Program-made: the position numbers and the translations under genes | Notes under the pieces: generated by a model | Database searches by the model: none | Seen by the model: the letters and a program-made list of their open reading frames with translations, nothing else | Told to the model about the DNA's origin: nothing | Part shown: positions 16,555-25,025 of the stretch, piece after piece | Layout of the letters: each line of letters begins with the position of its first letter | Position numbering within the stretch: the stretch's first letter is position 1 | Assembly: GCF_015207065.1 (NCBI RefSeq) | Contig: NZ_JADEXP010000025.1 | Span: 1 to 33,892 of the forward strand | Length of the DNA stretch: 33,892 bases | Reading direction: 5' to 3' | DNA from: Leptolyngbya cf. ectocarpi LEGE 11479 | GTDB taxonomy: Bacteria > Cyanobacteriota > Cyanobacteriia > Phormidesmidales > Phormidesmidaceae

Positions 16555-16588
16555 ATTGTACAGACGTTCCATGGAACGTCTGTACAAT
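16555..16588. repeat. 34-bp perfect palindrome between patA-like and cheW genes
   Basis: Bases 16555-16588 form a loop-free palindrome centred on CCATGG (16569-16574). It contains GTACAGACGTTCC and its complement. It resembles the palindromic dispersed repeats (GACGTTCCATGGAACGTC type) I know from filamentous cyanobacterial genomes. It lies 20 bp downstream of the PATAN-REC stop and 60 bp before the CheW start, and may act as a transcript hairpin. Confidence 0.85.
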
Positions 16589-16608
16589 CCAAGAGATAAA
16601 GCTAACCC

Positions 16609-17793
16609 TTAGGACATAACGATATTAGGAACATATTTGTTGAGTACGCCCATCAGTTTTTGGCGATCAATGGGTTTAGTTAAATAGTGGGTTGAACCAG
16701 CCATTTGCCCTTTGATCTTGTTAAACATGCCATCTTTAGCGGTCAGCATAATAACGGGAAGATCGCGAAATTTATTAATATTGCGAATGGTACGGCAAAG
16801 CTCAAGGCCATCAATGTCTGGCATGGTTACATCCAACAGCAGCAGCTCAATGGTCTCTCGATTGAGGAGATTGAGGGCATCCATGGCGTTGTTGGCCAGC
16901 AGCAGATGGTAGTCCTCTCCAATGGCCCGCTTGATCATCGTTTGGACCACAGGGCTATCATCAACGCTGAGAATGGTGGGTAAATTGGAGCGGGAAGCTG
17001 GAGAAGAGACAGCCCGAGTAGCTGAGGTGGGTGCGATCGCACCTGTTGAAATATGCGCTATATACCGTTCATGTTTAAATGTGAGCCAGCCCATTTGGAC
17101 AAAGTGGGCATAGTTATGAGCTAGCTCCAGGGGATCTCTACCCAGCTGATTGGCAATGTCACATAGGCTACGCTGACCATCCACCCACCGTTGAATATGT
17201 TGCTGCACCCACAGCTCGGTGATGGTCTGCTGGGTGGCCTCAATACAGCAGGGAATTGAATTTATTGAAGGAATAGCCGGTGACAAAGACGCCCAGATAC
17301 GCTGACGCTGAACCAGATCTTGCTTAAGCTGCTCCCAGCTAAAACCATGACCATCTTCTCCATAGGCCAGATCTACAGAAATCGACGCATTTAATTTGAT
17401 CGTGCCATCATAGGGCAAAATTTGCTCTAACGTTAAAATAATTTGATTACGAATAAAAGTTTCAACATCGTGCCAACTAAATAAATCTAGCCGCACATAA
17501 AGATCCAAATATTGGCGAATAGATGCCGGATTTGTAATCTTTTTGCTGGCTAACTGCAAGGCAGCATCCATCACCTGTAGCTTAAAATGCTGTCCCAGTT
17601 TTTGTGATAGCTCATGGGGATTGGGCAGAGAGACTCCACCATAGGTCAGTTCACCATTATGAAAAACTAAAACCTTCGAATGCTTCGGAATTGGAGCATT
17701 CGACAGGGTCTCCACATAGGCAACACCGCAAAAATTATGATGCTGTAAGTCTAAAATAGAACTGCCCAGTTGTTCGGCCTTAAACTGAAGCAT
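16609..17793 (-). CDS. PatA/PixG-like response regulator (PATAN + receiver)
   Basis: 394 residues, first gene of the chemosensory operon. The N-terminal ~250 residues are a PATAN-type (DUF4388-like) region that includes LRTxx-style and helical parts (RWVDGQRSLCDIANQLGRDP, YAHFVQMGWLTF). The C-terminal ~120 residues are a receiver: ILSVDDSPVVQTMIKRAIG, phosphoacceptor Asp in LLLLDVTMPDIDGLELCR, and Lys in YLTKPID. Cyanobacterial PixG, TaxP1 and PatA share this layout; PATAN domains contact the pilus extension motor or regulators in phototaxis. It probably converts kinase output to a change in pilus activity. Start ATG at 17793. Confidence 0.9.
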   Translation of the reverse strand: MLQFKAEQLGSSILDLQHHNFCGVAYVETLSNAPIPKHSKVLVFHNGELTYGGVSLPNPHELSQKLGQHFKLQVMDAALQLASKKITNPASIRQYLDLYVRLDLFSWHDVETFIRNQIILTLEQILPYDGTIKLNASISVDLAYGEDGHGFSWEQLKQDLVQRQRIWASLSPAIPSINSIPCCIEATQQTITELWVQQHIQRWVDGQRSLCDIANQLGRDPLELAHNYAHFVQMGWLTFKHERYIAHISTGAIAPTSATRAVSSPASRSNLPTILSVDDSPVVQTMIKRAIGEDYHLLLANNAMDALNLLNRETIELLLLDVTMPDIDGLELCRTIRNINKFRDLPVIMLTAKDGMFNKIKGQMAGSTHYLTKPIDRQKLMGVLNKYVPNIVMS

Positions 17794-18173
17794 TAAAACT
17801 CTCCCCTAAAGAACTCAGAAGACCATGCAGACGTTTTCCCAATAGTCAGTCAGCTGACATCTGTGGCAAACCAACAAAACGACCCCGTAAATCTTTATTC
17901 TTGTTATCTATTCGATATGGTTAAAGTGCCCAGTAAATTAAAAGACGAACATAAGCTGATTGATAAAATTCGAGACTTTTACCAGCTCAAACACGACAAT
18001 TGAAAACAACGTTCCAGCCCTGAATTATCCCATGGTCAGACTAAAAAAACAGTCTGACCACAGATATTTTAGTAAAAGGAATAAACTTCTGTTCGAACTA
18101 TTGCGATAGAAGCTCTCTACAATGAGTAAGGCCACTATCTGCCCCAACAGATTAACATTATCCCCCATACCCC
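17794..18173. other. Divergent intergenic region, chemosensory operon / transglutaminase
   Basis: 380 bp between two divergent genes, so promoters for both should be here. It holds the stem-loop at 18033-18060 and a 28-codon frame at 17917-18003 starting MVKVPSKLKDEHKL, which I cannot support as a gene. Nothing else recognisable. Confidence 0.5.
18033..18060. promoter_or_regulatory. 10-bp inverted repeat with A-rich loop
   Basis: TGGTCAGACT and AGTCTGACCA flank an 8-nt spacer (AAAAAAAC). It is a candidate dyad operator or a transcript hairpin between the divergent promoters. It lies 114 bp before the transglutaminase start. Confidence 0.45.
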
Positions 18174-19034
18174 ATGGTGCGCTATCGGATTATCCACAAC
18201 ACTCGATATCAATATGCTCAGCCCGTTCAGCTAGGCACCCATATATTACGTCTGCAACCTCGGGTAGATGGTAGTCAGCGGCTACACTATTTCACCTGCG
18301 AGATTGCCCCCACTCCCCGCAAAACCACCCAATGGCTAGACTTAGAGGGGAATGTATGCTGTCAAGTGTGGTTCCCTGATGCCGAGGTTACCACCTTGAC
18401 CATTGCTACCCAATGCGATGTGGAAACCCTGCGCTCCAATCCCTTCGACTATCTGACTGACGACTGGGCCATTACTGCTCCCCTGGACTATCCCCAATCA
18501 GTACAGCGGCTGGTAGCGCCTTACCTGGTGTCACCCTATGCTGAGAACCCTCTGGTGATTGACTGGGCACAGCAACAGCTCCACCAGGCTGATGGCAACG
18601 TAGGGTTATTTTTAACCGGTCTCACCCAGACAATCTATAAAACCTGCACCTATGAAACCCGCGATCATGGGGCACCGTGGCCTGCGGGAGTGGTGCTATC
18701 GGGACAACAAGGCACCTGTCGCGATTTTACAGTGTTGTTTATGGCCGCCTGTCGCGCTGTTGGATTAGCCGCTCGGTTTGTCAGCGGCTATCAGCGAGGC
18801 GATACTGAGCAGACGAATCATGACTTACATGCCTGGCCCGAGGTGTATATACCGGGCGGCGGCTGGCGGGGATTTGATCCCACCCTGGGATTAGCCGTTG
18901 CCGATGATCATATTGCCCTAGCTGCCGCAGCGGATCCGGCTCAGGCGGCAACAGTCATTGGCAAGCTCCAGAGGGGGCAGATTAGCCAGAGTACTCTAGA
19001 GGCCACTATTCAGTTGGCTGTGTGTTCTGAGTAA
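18174..19034 (+). CDS. Transglutaminase-like cysteine protein
   Basis: 286 residues. The N-terminal ~130 residues begin YRIIHNTRYQYAQPVQLGTH, the usual N-terminal module of bacterial transglutaminase-like proteins. The catalytic triad of the papain-like fold is complete: C182 in QQGTCRDFTVLF, H219 in HAWPEVYIPGGGW and D235 in GFDPT. Such proteins act as proteases or amide-forming enzymes; the substrate is unknown. In many bacteria this family is encoded next to the proteasome-like Anbu protease, together with an alpha-E domain protein and a circularly permuted ATP-grasp enzyme. Anbu is 2.7 kb away here, while the other two partners are not in the window. Start ATG at 18174. Confidence 0.88.
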   Translation: MVRYRIIHNTRYQYAQPVQLGTHILRLQPRVDGSQRLHYFTCEIAPTPRKTTQWLDLEGNVCCQVWFPDAEVTTLTIATQCDVETLRSNPFDYLTDDWAITAPLDYPQSVQRLVAPYLVSPYAENPLVIDWAQQQLHQADGNVGLFLTGLTQTIYKTCTYETRDHGAPWPAGVVLSGQQGTCRDFTVLFMAACRAVGLAARFVSGYQRGDTEQTNHDLHAWPEVYIPGGGWRGFDPTLGLAVADDHIALAAAADPAQAATVIGKLQRGQISQSTLEATIQLAVCSE

Positions 19035-19185
19035 GCCCTGTTACCCGTTATAAACAAGCTATCTTGGTCAAAACTATCTGTAATTCACCATCACTATGAA
19101 GCTTGAGATAATTCAAAAGCAATTGTTCTAACTTGAGCCAGTAGTAGTTTAGATTCTGGAATAAATCTTATAAGTGTGTCCTGCT

Positions 19186-21702
19186 ATGGCTTGGAATCAG
19201 CTTCAGAAAGTATCCCTATATAGTCTTTTCGCCTTACTACTATGCCCTGCCGTTGTTAATGCCCAGGCAATAAAGAGCGAGGAAATTTCTAACACATCAG
19301 CCGATACGATTTCCCCACGTCTGGGTGTGGACTTCAACACCCCCCGTAACGGCGATGACGAACGTAGCTTTGGTCGAGTCACGGGCTTTATTCCCCTCTG
19401 GCAGACACCGGGGAATAGCCTTACCTTTCTAGACACTGCCGTTCGTCTCAATAGCACTGGCGATCTGGGTGGGACGGTGACCCTGGGCCAGCGGTTTTTG
19501 AAAAATGGTCTGGTGCTGGGCGGTCACCTGTCCTATGATGTCCGCGATACGGGACGCAACACCTTTAATCAGCTGGGTCTGGGGGTGGAAGCATTTGGCG
19601 ATAAGTGGGATGTGCATCTCAACGGCTACCTCCCTGTCGGAGATACCCAGCAATCGGCGGGTAGCAGCAGCAGCAGTAGCGGTAGCGTGAGCGGCACTCA
19701 GTTTCAGGGCAATCAGCTGGTATTTATCACGACGGGTGGTTCAGAATTTTTAGAAAGTGCCTGGGGTGGCGTTGATTTAGATGCGGGTATACAGCTGGCT
19801 GACTGGGCCGACTGGGGCCAGCTCTGGGGCTATGGCGGTGTCTACTACCATGGCGATGCCATCGGCGGGCGGCTGCGGGTAGACCATCGAGTCCAAGACT
19901 GGATGCGTGTGGGTCTGGGGGTACAAAGCGACGATAACTTTGGGACTCGCGGTTTCTTTTCGTTGGGATTTAGCTGGGGTGGAAGTTCTGGCAGTGGCTC
20001 TAATGGTGAGTTGGGTGGTGAATCAGTTAGTGAATCAGTTCTTTGGGCAAGGGCGGCTGAAAGCGTTACTCGTAATAGCTCAATTGTTGTTAAAGAAAGC
20101 GAAGTAGTAATGGTGGGTGGCATCGAAGTTGCCATTAACCCAGTAACTGGGCAAGCCTATAGCTTTCAGCATGTGACTCCGGATGCTACAGCTACAGCAG
20201 GAGACGGCAGTATTGAAAATCCTTACGCTAATGTCACTCTGGTTAATGCCCAGGCGGGAGATGTGGTCTATGTGGCGACGGGGGACAGTCGGACCAATCC
20301 GCTGGCACCGTTTACCGTACCGACAGGAGTAACAATCCTATCAACAGCGCTGGCAGAGAGTATCACGACTCAAGTTGGAGATATTGCTCTCCCCGGATCG
20401 GGCACGGGTATTTTACCCTTAGTTGATGCTACCGGCATTGATAGTGGCATTACGCTAACAGGCGCTGGCAGCCGAATTTCGGGGTTTGAGGTCTTTGGTT
20501 CTAACCAAAGTGGCATCATTGCATCCAATGCGCCCAATGCGATTATTGAAAACAACATTAGTCGTGATCATACTCTGGCTGCCATTGCTGTTAGGGATGC
20601 CTCGACGGGGACAATTGTACGAAATAATCAGCTAGATGCTAACGGTGCTGGTATCGGCATTGCAACCTCAGCAGATGTATTGGTACAAAATAATCAGATT
20701 ACCAACAGTTTGGGGCTAGGCATTGGGTATGTGGATACGACCGGCGGCATTGTTGAAAACAACACGGTTAGTAACAGCTCTGGTGGCGCAATTGGCATCC
20801 TGACGGCTGACGGGATCACCATTCGAAACAACCAGGTGACTAATATCAATACGGACATAGGCACCCTAGGGTCTCCAGCGGCTATCCTGGCGGGTAATGT
20901 CAGCGGTGAGTTTAACATTAGTAACAACACGGTAACTGGAACTACGGGGTCTCAGCTGTTTAATGGCCAGGGTATTTTTATTGCCAACAATACTGGGAAT
21001 ATGGCCCTCACCCTTGCTAACAACACTATCAGCAATAATCAAGGTGACGGGGTTAGCGTCTTTTTGGGTGGTGATGCTACAGCTACGCTCAACATCACCA
21101 ATAATATGATTGAGAATAACGGTGCTGACACGCCCAGCCTCAGGGGAGATGGGATCAAGATTGCAGTTGAAGAGAATGGGGAGATTACTCAGCTTGCGAT
21201 CGCAAACAATACCCTCAACGGCAACGTTGACGACGGCCTAGATATCAGTTTGGGACTCTTTCAGAATTTTCCTATTCCAGTTATTCCAATCGCAATTCCT
21301 GGTATTGGCACCACCATCGGGGCTAGTAGCGCCCAGGTAAGCAACGCTACCATCAGCGGTAACACCATTACCAATAATCAAAATGGCCAGGGCATTGTTC
21401 TGCGCAGCGTTGGTGATGATAGCAGTTTGGTTATATCAGTAGAAGGAAACACATTGACCGGCAACGGCTCCACCGGCGTTAGCGCTCAATCATTTGATGC
21501 CAATAGTGATAGTTCCACTGATTTGTGTCTAGCCCTCAACAACAATGATAGCGACAATGGCTATCAGCTCACTGAAGCGCCCCTCAGCACTTTTACCGTG
21601 GTCAATCGGGACGCAGTGGATGGAGCCAATGCTGGCACCGTGACCCTTCTGCCGCTACCGGCGAGCTTTGACACAGCTGCAGATATCGATAGCTGCCCGT
21701 AG
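19186..21702 (+). CDS. Inverse-autotransporter-like beta-barrel with beta-helix passenger
   Basis: 838 residues from ATG at 19186 (an in-frame GTG at 19174 is possible). The signal peptide is clear: LYSLFALLLCPAVVNAQA, cleaved near residue 27. Residues about 40-265 form an outer-membrane barrel of inverse autotransporter type (LGVDFNTPRNGD, RFLKNGLVLGGHLSYDV, VYYHGDAIGGRLRVDHRV, alternating aromatic strands), interrupted by a Ser/Gly run (SSSSSSGSVSG). Residues about 275-835 form a beta-helix with Asn-rich coils (IENNISRD, IVRNNQLDANG, LVQNNQITNS, TISNNQGDG). It should sit in the outer membrane with the passenger exposed or secreted. A paralogue is at 31501-33892, sharing AINPxTGQ, the FTVPTGVTILS/FTIPDGVQVLS block and IALPGSGxG. 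It separates the transglutaminase gene from anbu. Confidence 0.85.
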   Translation: MAWNQLQKVSLYSLFALLLCPAVVNAQAIKSEEISNTSADTISPRLGVDFNTPRNGDDERSFGRVTGFIPLWQTPGNSLTFLDTAVRLNSTGDLGGTVTLGQRFLKNGLVLGGHLSYDVRDTGRNTFNQLGLGVEAFGDKWDVHLNGYLPVGDTQQSAGSSSSSSGSVSGTQFQGNQLVFITTGGSEFLESAWGGVDLDAGIQLADWADWGQLWGYGGVYYHGDAIGGRLRVDHRVQDWMRVGLGVQSDDNFGTRGFFSLGFSWGGSSGSGSNGELGGESVSESVLWARAAESVTRNSSIVVKESEVVMVGGIEVAINPVTGQAYSFQHVTPDATATAGDGSIENPYANVTLVNAQAGDVVYVATGDSRTNPLAPFTVPTGVTILSTALAESITTQVGDIALPGSGTGILPLVDATGIDSGITLTGAGSRISGFEVFGSNQSGIIASNAPNAIIENNISRDHTLAAIAVRDASTGTIVRNNQLDANGAGIGIATSADVLVQNNQITNSLGLGIGYVDTTGGIVENNTVSNSSGGAIGILTADGITIRNNQVTNINTDIGTLGSPAAILAGNVSGEFNISNNTVTGTTGSQLFNGQGIFIANNTGNMALTLANNTISNNQGDGVSVFLGGDATATLNITNNMIENNGADTPSLRGDGIKIAVEENGEITQLAIANNTLNGNVDDGLDISLGLFQNFPIPVIPIAIPGIGTTIGASSAQVSNATISGNTITNNQNGQGIVLRSVGDDSSLVISVEGNTLTGNGSTGVSAQSFDANSDSSTDLCLALNNNDSDNGYQLTEAPLSTFTVVNRDAVDGANAGTVTLLPLPASFDTAADIDSCP

Positions 21703-21725
21703 GTAGGATCCTGACTTTTCCCCAC

Positions 21726-22493
21726 CTACTCTAGGGAAAAGTCGGGCTCAGCATCAATGGACACCCGATTCCATTCGGGGGTGGGCATATTGTTGGTGGC
21801 TTCCCGCAAAGCACCTTCCCAGTACTTACGAATCTTGGCTAGATAGGGATCGCTGGACTGTAGCTGTACCCGATGGCGAATTTCAAAGCTATCGGCTTCG
21901 TATAGAACCATGTTGATGGGGGGACCGACGGAAATATTGGAGCGCATGGTGGAGTCGATGGAGAGTAGGGCGCATTTTGCGATCGCATCCAACGACGACT
22001 CATGGGTCAGGGTACGATCCAAAATCGGCTTGCCATATTTGGTCTCCCCGATTTGTAAAAACGGCGTTTCCGGCGTCGCCCGAATACAGTTGCCCTGACT
22101 ATAAATTAGGTAAACCTCCGGGGACTCCCCTGGCAGCTGTCCCCCCACCAAAAAATTGCACTGAAACTCAATCCCATCTTGATCCAACCAGTTACGATCT
22201 TCGTCGTGAATCTTACGAATTTCATAGCCGATATAGCGAGCAATCTCGTACATAGTCGGCATCGTATGCAGCGAATCCTTAGCCCCCGTTTTAATATCCT
22301 GACCCAGCTGTTGTACCACCGCCTGAGTCACCGAAAGATTGCCCGAGACACAGGCCACAATCACCCGCTCCCCAGGAATCGAAAAGTCAAACAGCTTCTG
22401 ATAGGACGAAATATAATCCACCCCTGCATTGGTGCGAGAATCAGCTGCCAGCACCAAACCTTCTTTGACTGATATTCCTAAACAATAGGTCAC
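21726..22493 (-). CDS. anbu: Anbu-type proteasome-like peptidase
   Basis: 255 residues from GTG at 22493. The start was chosen because the next codon is Thr: Anbu uses Thr1 as nucleophile once Met is removed (MTYCLGISVKEGLVLAADSR). An earlier in-frame ATG at 22514 exists, but its first codons are themselves the ribosome-binding site (AGAGGAG), placed 9 nt before this GTG. Numbering from Thr1, D17 and R19 (ADSRTNAG) and a Lys near 32 (SYQKLFDF) complete the proteasome-type site. Anbu forms open-ring or helical cylinders and is proposed to be an N-terminal-nucleophile hydrolase; its substrate is not known. A transglutaminase-like partner lies at 18174-19034, but the usual ATP-grasp and alpha-E partners are absent. 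Confidence 0.9.
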   Translation of the reverse strand: MTYCLGISVKEGLVLAADSRTNAGVDYISSYQKLFDFSIPGERVIVACVSGNLSVTQAVVQQLGQDIKTGAKDSLHTMPTMYEIARYIGYEIRKIHDEDRNWLDQDGIEFQCNFLVGGQLPGESPEVYLIYSQGNCIRATPETPFLQIGETKYGKPILDRTLTHESSLDAIAKCALLSIDSTMRSNISVGPPINMVLYEADSFEIRHRVQLQSSDPYLAKIRKYWEGALREATNNMPTPEWNRVSIDAEPDFSLE

Positions 22494-22664
22494 TAATTCA
22501 GACTCCTCTTTCATCTAGCAACTGTCCCCATATAGCTAGGGCGGATCAATTCACCCACCCCCACCCAATGCGGCCTGGGCCACATTGTCAAGATCTCATG
22601 ACTATAGTAAGAGCTATTAGCCCACCTAGATCGCCCTCGGGGTGACCGATTACAAGAACATTTG

Positions 22665-22702
22665 TGGCGTTACTGATCCTCAGTATGGATCAGCACCGCG
22701 AT
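22665..22702. repeat. Possible internally deleted relative of the MITE-like element
   Basis: TGGCGTTACTGATCCTCAG at 22665-22683 matches the left end of copies 1 and 2, and is followed at once by ATCAGCACCGC, like the right end. The two form a short hairpin around CTGATCC/GGATCAG. The middle of the 92-bp element is missing, and no clear target duplication is visible. Confidence 0.35.
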
Positions 22703-22797
22703 AGTTATTAACGGCATGTACAACTTTAGGGTGGTCATCCCCCTTGAAAAGGACTGCCGTGTATACACAAGTCGGAGAGTAAGCTCAAAGCTTCGAG

Positions 22798-22879
22798 CCC
22801 TCATCCCCCAACCCCTTCTCCCTGGGGGAGCTAGACTCAACGTCCTTCTCCCCCAGGGAGAAGGATTTAGGATGAGGGG
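22798..22879. repeat. Long imperfect inverted repeat
   Basis: The left arm (22798-22830) and right arm (22848-22879) are inverted copies over about 32 bp, both containing CTTCTCCC and TGGGGGAG, with a ~17-nt loop. GAGCTAGACTCAA follows the left arm. A similar block with GAACTAGACTCAA lies at 24857-24911. It looks like a palindromic dispersed element of the kind common in cyanobacterial intergenic DNA. Confidence 0.75.
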
Positions 22880-22977
22880 TAATGCAGGAGTTAGAGCCAC
22901 TTTCCATTCCAATCCCCTAGATGTATATGCACCGTAGCCTTGAAAAGGGGGAGCTAGAAAAATCGCACATCACATTA

Positions 22978-24090
22978 TTAGCCGATCGACTGCTGATGGA
23001 TTAGCTGCTGCACCTTACTAATTGTCTGGTTAAATTCTGGACCTTTACGCTGGGGCATCGCTTCAAAAGCCCGTTGCTCATCTTCCATCATGATTACATC
23101 CTGGTCTACTAAGCCCGCTAGCAATCCCCGCGCCGCATTAAATAAACGGTTCTTAATAAAGCGACGGAACCGGACAGGCAACTTGTGTAATCGATGAAAC
23201 GCCCCTAAGGATACAAAATGCACGAGATAGGCCCTGGTGCGAGTGGCACTGACAGGGCAAAATAAACAGTAAATCTTAAAATCACGCCCCAGCACGGACT
23301 GCCAATGGGGATAGACATAGCTAACATCCAGGTTGGTCGGTCGCAGCTGACGCATGGCGGGAATAAACAGCTGCCCCACTGAGTAAATCTTGTCAATTTT
23401 GTAATAGCTCTCGGCATCATAGTGGGCATCTACCCGAGCGGATGTCGTGTCAAGGTGGCGCAGCACTGGATTCGCCCAAGCCTGCAGGTCATCGTGCAGG
23501 CGTCCGTGGTACATGTCCATCAGATTTTCGATTAAAAATGAGAAGTGGGCCTGGGTATCGATCACCGTGTAGGAGGCAATATAGTTAAGATGATCCCATT
23601 CCGGTAACCCTAGTAAGGGGACGCTGTCCGCCTGATTCGGGTCGCCTGGAAACAGCCAGATAAAGCCATCCTGTTCTCGCACCGGATAGGTACGCAGACG
23701 ACAGTTAGGTAATTTCTGTTTTTTGCTGAGGTAGGGGACATCGACACAGGCCCCGGCCCCGTTAAACTGCCAGCCGTGGTAGATGCATTCCAGCTGATCC
23801 CCCTGGACTTGACCATGGCTGAGACGCACCTGCCGATGGGGACAGCGATTTTCAAGGGCATGGACAGCAGAGTGGCTGTCGCGATATAGCACAATTTGCT
23901 GCTGCCACAGCACTACCGCCAAGGGTTGATGGCCTAGTTCGCTGCTTTGGGCAACCACATACCAATGGTTCGGGTTAATTGGGGCGTGGCGCACCGCTTC
24001 AAGCGGAGTTGCTGATGTTTGTACAGGGGATGCAATGGAAGTGGGCTGAACCATTGGACTATCTGTAGAACGCATAGGGAAATCGGCCAT
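22978..24090 (-). CDS. Rieske [2Fe-2S] oxygenase
   Basis: 370 residues from ATG at 24090 (a longer TTG-started form reaches 24132, but the ATG is preferred). A Rieske domain lies about 40-140, with C-x-H in CPHRQVRLSH and C-xx-H in CIYHGWQF binding the [2Fe-2S] cluster. The catalytic domain carries the mononuclear iron site in NLMDMYHGRLHDD (Asp and two His). This is the pattern of phenylpropionate/pheophorbide-type ring-hydroxylating oxygenases, which need a reductase and O2. In cyanobacteria and plants members act on chlorophyll-derived or aromatic compounds. The substrate is not determined here. No electron-transfer partner gene is in the window. No obvious membrane segment. Confidence 0.87.
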   Translation of the reverse strand: MADFPMRSTDSPMVQPTSIASPVQTSATPLEAVRHAPINPNHWYVVAQSSELGHQPLAVVLWQQQIVLYRDSHSAVHALENRCPHRQVRLSHGQVQGDQLECIYHGWQFNGAGACVDVPYLSKKQKLPNCRLRTYPVREQDGFIWLFPGDPNQADSVPLLGLPEWDHLNYIASYTVIDTQAHFSFLIENLMDMYHGRLHDDLQAWANPVLRHLDTTSARVDAHYDAESYYKIDKIYSVGQLFIPAMRQLRPTNLDVSYVYPHWQSVLGRDFKIYCLFCPVSATRTRAYLVHFVSLGAFHRLHKLPVRFRRFIKNRLFNAARGLLAGLVDQDVIMMEDEQRAFEAMPQRKGPEFNQTISKVQQLIHQQSIG

Positions 24091-24342
24091 TAGATTACAC
24101 CCTAACGCACTGACACTGAGCCCAATGCTCAAATTAATCGGATCCCTATTTACCGAGGACCATCAGCCGTATTGGTTGCCCTGGCATGCCCATCTTGTTG
24201 AGTGGGGATAAATGGCTATCAGGATAGAGCCCAATGTCTATTAATATCTTTATTTTACTCAAAGTAATTAGGGCAAAAGCTTCTTAAATATCCTAACAAA
24301 AGCTGCATAAAATAAGCAGGTATCACGTACCTTCAGATTATT

Positions 24343-24717
24343 ATGACTGATATTAGACAATCTCTCCAAGCTGCATTGGACATTGATGGAACGATTGGTG
24401 TTGCTTTGGGTGATTGGAATACGGGATTTTCGCTTGGTCAGGCTTCAACTAGTAATGTCTTCCCAGAATCAAAGTTGGAAACTGCGATCGCACTAAATTC
24501 AGAAGTTATCAAAGCAAAAAATAGGGCACGGGAAGGCCTGGCGCTCTCTGCTGAGATTGAGGATATTCTCATTACCCTAAAAGATCAGTACCACCTAATT
24601 CGAATTGCCGAAACCACTCCAGGTGTCTTCTTCTATCTTGTTATGGATAGAGCCAAGGCAAATTTAGGTCTTGCCCGGATTAAACTACGGTCTATCGAAA
24701 AGGACCTACAAATATAG
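24343..24717 (+). CDS. Roadblock/LC7-like protein
   Basis: 124 residues, no membrane segment. The body reads IDGTIGVALGDWNTGFSLG, then IEDILITLKDQYHLIRIAE, then VFFYLVMDRAKANLGLARI, which fits the roadblock/LC7 alternating beta-alpha fold. Such proteins, often dimeric, regulate small GTPases or act as scaffolds in motility and cell polarity. No partner GTPase gene is seen here, and neighbours are unrelated or unknown. The start is ATG at 24343. Identification is by pattern and is moderately sure. Confidence 0.65.
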   Translation: MTDIRQSLQAALDIDGTIGVALGDWNTGFSLGQASTSNVFPESKLETAIALNSEVIKAKNRAREGLALSAEIEDILITLKDQYHLIRIAETTPGVFFYLVMDRAKANLGLARIKLRSIEKDLQI

Positions 24718-24856
24718 AACCTGGCCAATTTAGCTACAGACTGCTGTAGTTAGCTTCTATAAAAAACTATTTTCCTATGGCTATATAGTAAGTAGGTCAT
24801 CCCAATTAACTATTAGACATTGAGGCCCCGTCTGGCTGAACTCATGTCGAAGCTTT

Positions 24857-24911
24857 CCGGCCCCCCATATTAGGGGAACTAGACTCAAAGCCCTCATTAC
24901 TGGGGGGCTGG
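24857..24911. repeat. Inverted repeat related to that at 22.8 kb
   Basis: CCGGCCCCCCA (24857-24867) and TGGGGGGCTGG (24901-24911) pair with one wobble. The interior AGGGGAACTAGACTCAAAG (24872-24890) matches GGGGGAGCTAGACTCAACG at 22824-22842. It lies in the 410-bp gap between the roadblock-like gene and the unknown 370-aa gene. Confidence 0.65.
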
Positions 24912-25025
24912 GAGCAAACACAAAGAAGTTAAAAGCTTAATTTTTATCTTACAAAAACTTGAGTTCGTCTACTTAAGACTTGTCAAGAGTTAAGCTAATT
25001 TTCAGCCAAAATTGCTAACATCCAT

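Larger units (their letters stand above)
22515..22977. other. Intergenic region with repeats
   Basis: No gene is convincing. It holds a short hairpin resembling the MITE-like element (22665-22702), a long inverted repeat (22798-22879) and a further copy of GGGGGAGCTAGA at 22947-22958. Confidence 0.5.

Noticed and set aside
17917-18003. 28-codon open frame starting MVKVPSKLKD
   Set aside because: Very short, no ribosome-binding site and no known family; cannot be supported.
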